Shown: positions 61,200-64,000 of the stretch, piece after piece | How positions within the stretch are numbered: position 1 is the stretch's first letter | Layout: each line of letters starts with the position of its first letter | Source of the DNA: Cytobacillus massiliigabonensis | GTDB taxonomy: Bacteria; Bacillota; Bacilli; Bacillales; Cytobacillaceae | Assembly: GCF_900199725.1 (NCBI RefSeq) | Contig: NZ_LT904904.1 | Span: 2,171,621 to 2,235,620 of the forward strand | DNA: 64,000 bases | Direction of reading: 5' to 3' | Program-made: the position numbers and the translations under genes | Notes under the pieces: model-generated | The model's database searches: none | The model's input: only the letters and a program-made list of their open reading frames with translations | What the model was told of the DNA's origin: nothing

Positions 61200-63389
61200 A
61201 TGAAAGTGTTAATAACAGGAGGATACGGTTTTATAGGTTCTTTTGTTTCTGAGAAATTTTATCGGGAAGGGCATGAAGTACATATTCTTGATAATCTTTC
61301 TACGGGAAAAAAGAGCAATGTTCAATTCCGTCACCGATCCTATCTTCTTAATATTGAAGATGAACAATGTGAAGAAGTGTTTAGGACCAATAAATTTGAT
61401 GTTGTGATACATTTAGCTGCGCAGGTTGATGTTGAAAAATCTATTCAGAGTCCAGCATCAGATTCTAAGGTAAATGTATTGGGGCTTATTAATATTTTGC
61501 AGCTTGCAGGGAAATACAAAGTTTCAAAGTTCGTATTTGCATCCTCTGCTGCTGTTTATGGTAATAATGAAGAAATACCTTTAAATGAAGAATCAGCATG
61601 TGAACCATTCTCGCCATATGGGATCAATAAAAAGCTAGGTGAGTACTACTGCCGAAAGTGGAATGAAATGTACCAGTTAGATACTACTTGCTTCCGGTTT
61701 TCAAATGTGTATGGTCCAAAACAGGGAAACGAAGGAGAAGGCGGAGTAATATCTATATTTGCTAACAAAATATTGAATCGTGAGGAATTAATGGTTTATG
61801 GTGATGGTACACAAACAAGAGATTTCATTTATGTCGAGGATGTAGCTGAAGCTATCTACCGTTCCGTTATGAGTGACGTTTCTGGATTAATGAATTTATC
61901 AACAAACACGGAAACGAGCATAAATCAACTCGTTCAATATTATGGAGAGTTGGCAGATTTACCCGAAATTGTTTACAAGCCAGCAAGAAGCGGTGACATA
62001 AAGAATTCTAGATTAGATAATTTGAAGATAAAACAAGAAGTAGATTGGAGCCCAAAGTATTCTTTGGAAGAAGGACTAAAGCGAACTTTTGACTGGTTTG
62101 CCGCTGAAATCACCAGCAGTATAAAAGAGAAAGAAAATACTGATATAAGAAATGCGCAAGTGTCTTCCAAATTTATTCAAAATAAAGATGCGTATTTTCC
62201 TTTCATTGAAAATATTATCTTATTTCTAATCATAGCTTCTCTCCATGTGAAAGTTGGAGATTTTCTATTCAATATTGATTTATTACTTTTGTATATCCTT
62301 TCTGTCGGAATGATATTTGGGAAAGTTCAGGCTTTAATTGGGTGTGGGTTTTCAGTTATTCTATATAGCTGGCAAGGATTATTGAACGGAAGAGAAATCG
62401 TTTCATTATTTACAGATCATACAACTTTAATCCAATTCGCAGTGTATTTATTTGTTGCTCTTCTTGTTGGCTATGTCATTGATAAGAAACATATAAAAGA
62501 AGAAACAGCAAAAAGCGAATTGCAGCTATTTAAAGAAAAATATCAATTACTTGATGATATTTATACGGAAACTAGAAAAGTGAAGGAAGAATTACAAACG
62601 CAAATTTTATATTCTAAGGATAGTGTTGGTGAAGTGTATTCGATTATTAAGAAAATTGATAGCCTTGAGCCTGATGATGTGTTTAATGGTGTAATCAGTG
62701 TGTTAGAGCAAATTATGAAAACGAAGGAAGCGTCTATCTACTTAGTTGGTAAAGGGAATCGATATTTACGGCTTGTTTCAAAATCCAATGTCGGCAATTC
62801 CTCCTTTCCAGCATCAATAGAGGTTGCCCCAAATAGTCCATTTGCAAGGGCAATTGAAGAAAATAAGGTTTTTATTAATCGAGAATTAGATCCTAAATAC
62901 CCAATGATGATTGCACCAATATGGAAGGATGATTATGCGGTTGCTGTCATTTGTACAAATGAAATGAACTTTGATCATTTAACTTTATATCACGAGAACT
63001 TATTTCATGTTGTAACGAGTTTAATTACAGCTTCTGTCACTCGTGCCTATGAGTATGTAAATGCAACACATCATGAAAGGTATATTGAGGGGACGGCCAT
63101 ATTAAAACCAGAATATTTTAATAGGGCAGTAGAAAGTAAGAAAAAGGCACATGAACAGCTTAATATTCCTTATTATTTGTTGCGGATTGTTCCTATAGAA
63201 AATATGGCATCTGTTGTAAATCAAATTTCTTCCTCATTAAGAGATACAGATTGTATTGGGGTGAATGAAGATGGCTCCTATGCAATCCTTCTTTCAAATA
63301 CGGATAAAGATAAAGCCAAAACTGTAATTAATCGCATTCAAATGTATATTAATCAGCAGCATGTTAAAGAGGAAGAAGTCTATGTTTAA
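61200..63389 (+). CDS. pelD: Epimerase-PelD-like fusion, c-di-GMP receptor of a pel-type operon
   Basis: A 729-residue fusion. Residues 1-305 are an extended SDR sugar-nucleotide epimerase/dehydratase with GGYGFIG (NAD loop) and catalytic YGINK (YxxxK). Residues about 325-420 are four membrane helices, then a coiled coil (about 425-475), a GAF-like domain (about 480-600) and a degenerate GGDEF (about 605-725). In PelD, c-di-GMP is bound by an RxxD site in a degenerate GGDEF; here R681-D-T-D684 fits exactly. The domain order and the following PelE-like gene identify a Gram-positive pel locus for a partly de-acetylated GalNAc-rich polysaccharide. The start is ATG 61200 after AAAAGGGG. Confidence 0.8.
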   Translation: MKVLITGGYGFIGSFVSEKFYREGHEVHILDNLSTGKKSNVQFRHRSYLLNIEDEQCEEVFRTNKFDVVIHLAAQVDVEKSIQSPASDSKVNVLGLINILQLAGKYKVSKFVFASSAAVYGNNEEIPLNEESACEPFSPYGINKKLGEYYCRKWNEMYQLDTTCFRFSNVYGPKQGNEGEGGVISIFANKILNREELMVYGDGTQTRDFIYVEDVAEAIYRSVMSDVSGLMNLSTNTETSINQLVQYYGELADLPEIVYKPARSGDIKNSRLDNLKIKQEVDWSPKYSLEEGLKRTFDWFAAEITSSIKEKENTDIRNAQVSSKFIQNKDAYFPFIENIILFLIIASLHVKVGDFLFNIDLLLLYILSVGMIFGKVQALIGCGFSVILYSWQGLLNGREIVSLFTDHTTLIQFAVYLFVALLVGYVIDKKHIKEETAKSELQLFKEKYQLLDDIYTETRKVKEELQTQILYSKDSVGEVYSIIKKIDSLEPDDVFNGVISVLEQIMKTKEASIYLVGKGNRYLRLVSKSNVGNSSFPASIEVAPNSPFARAIEENKVFINRELDPKYPMMIAPIWKDDYAVAVICTNEMNFDHLTLYHENLFHVVTSLITASVTRAYEYVNATHHERYIEGTAILKPEYFNRAVESKKKAHEQLNIPYYLLRIVPIENMASVVNQISSSLRDTDCIGVNEDGSYAILLSNTDKDKAKTVINRIQMYINQQHVKEEEVYV

Positions 63390-64000
63390 AGCATTATTTG
63401 TGTATTACCTATTTGCGATTATTTATATGATTTTTCAGTTTCGTAAAAACAGGAGGCAAGTCTCTGTTAAGATGATGATCCTTTTGTTTTGTCCCTTTTT
63501 TGGCATGATCTTTTTGTATTTTATGTTCCATCAATTAAAAAGTGATGAGTATTCCATTCCAGAGGGGATGATAAAAAGGGAAAAAGAACAGTCAGACATT
63601 TTACAAAAAATTGATGTTGAAAAAGAGACTAGTATTGTTCCGATGAAGGATGCATTACTATTAAATGATAATCAGACAAAGCGTAGAATGCTAATGAATT
63701 TATTAAAAAACGACACGTTTAACCATATTGAAATTCTGCAGACAGCGCTCCAAAATGACGATTCTGAAACATCACATTATGCAGCTGCAGCTATTCAGGA
63801 TATAAAGGGAAAGCTATTAAATGCCATTGCGCAAATGGAATTTCAATTAGAAGAGTATCCTAATGACCTGAAGCTATTGATTTCATTTGGACAGGTGATA
63901 AAGAATTATTTAAATACAGGATTTTTGGACGATAGAACCGAAAAACGCTATCGATATCAATACACACAAATTCTTGAAAGAATGATTGAAATCGATCCAA
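63382..64000 (+). CDS. pelE: PelE-like membrane-TPR protein (3' end outside window)
   Basis: The frame is open from ATG 63382 (GAGGAAGAAG upstream), overlapping the previous gene by 8 bases, to the window edge, at least 206 residues. Two N-terminal membrane helices (about 2-20 and 32-52) lead into a long helical region with TPR-like spacing (HYAAAAIQDIKGKLL, YPNDLKLLISFG). PelE proteins have this layout and bind PelD in the inner-membrane complex. Assignment rests on layout and position rather than a strong motif. Confidence 0.7.
   Translation, partial: MFKALFVYYLFAIIYMIFQFRKNRRQVSVKMMILLFCPFFGMIFLYFMFHQLKSDEYSIPEGMIKREKEQSDILQKIDVEKETSIVPMKDALLLNDNQTKRRMLMNLLKNDTFNHIEILQTALQNDDSETSHYAAAAIQDIKGKLLNAIAQMEFQLEEYPNDLKLLISFGQVIKNYLNTGFLDDRTEKRYRYQYTQILERMIEIDP

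Overview
The window looks like a chromosomal segment of a low-GC Firmicute of the family Bacillaceae. AGGAGG-type ribosome binding sites, frequent GTG/TTG starts, intrinsic terminators after most operons, and Bacillus-type genes (RasP-like protease, YurQ-like GIY-YIG protein, PssA, TerC, HD-GYP and MHYT proteins) all point there. No rRNA, tRNA or CRISPR was seen. The left third (about 1-24,240) is visibly more AT-rich and accessory. The right part (about 24,557-64,000) has ordinary Bacillus-type metabolic and signalling genes.

Accessory region. After small and degraded frames (1-1,240) and a membrane-anchored MutS-like ATPase, 3,284-10,317 holds five same-strand genes that look like one uncharacterised biosynthetic operon: an alpha-oxoamine-synthase-type PLP enzyme, a permuted ATP-grasp-like ligase, a B12-type radical SAM protein fused to a GNAT domain, a membrane-anchored GNAT protein, and a carboxynorspermidine-decarboxylase-like PLP enzyme. 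A stand-alone RseP/RasP-type M50 protease follows. Next comes a class II lanthipeptide locus: precursor, attenuator hairpin, LanM and C39-LanT. It is divergent from an HTH-TPR regulator of the RRNPP quorum-sensing type. That regulator is translationally coupled to a 42-residue secreted propeptide missing from long-ORF lists. A GntR/ABC module with its own promoter and operator follows and may provide immunity or stress response. The region ends in transposon debris: an HTH gene cut off by an IS110 fragment, itself cut by an IS21 end with 22-bp iterons and a frameshifted, truncated istA.

Metabolic region. 24,557-29,850 is a CoA-linked catabolic operon (acyl-CoA dehydrogenase, thiolase, AMP-forming acyl-CoA ligase, CaiB-type CoA transferase). 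pssA and a convergent GIY-YIG gene follow. 31,363-39,447 is a complete Liv-type ABC importer interleaved with a long-chain acyl-CoA synthetase and a PaaK-like protein that lacks the normal ATP-binding loop. This suggests uptake and CoA activation of an organic acid.

Signalling region. From 39,766 the window is rich in cyclic-di-GMP functions: a PAS-GGDEF-EAL protein, a GAF-GGDEF cyclase behind a c-di-GMP-I riboswitch with a terminator, a MHYT protein with a degenerate GGDEF and intact EAL, and an HD-GYP phosphodiesterase. At the right edge is the start of a Gram-positive pel-like exopolysaccharide operon, whose first gene fuses a sugar epimerase to a PelD-like c-di-GMP receptor, followed by a PelE-like gene running off the window. 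Between these are housekeeping genes: molybdopterin oxidoreductase, MATE exporter, flavin reductase, TerC, a YisP-like squalene/phytoene-synthase homologue, RluF-like pseudouridine synthase, formate/nitrite channel, RNA methyltransferase-like protein, flavohaemoprotein, HtrA-like protease and a luciferase-like oxidoreductase. Several degenerate intergenic repeat families (21-bp, about 52-bp, and a multi-stem inverted repeat) occur only between genes.
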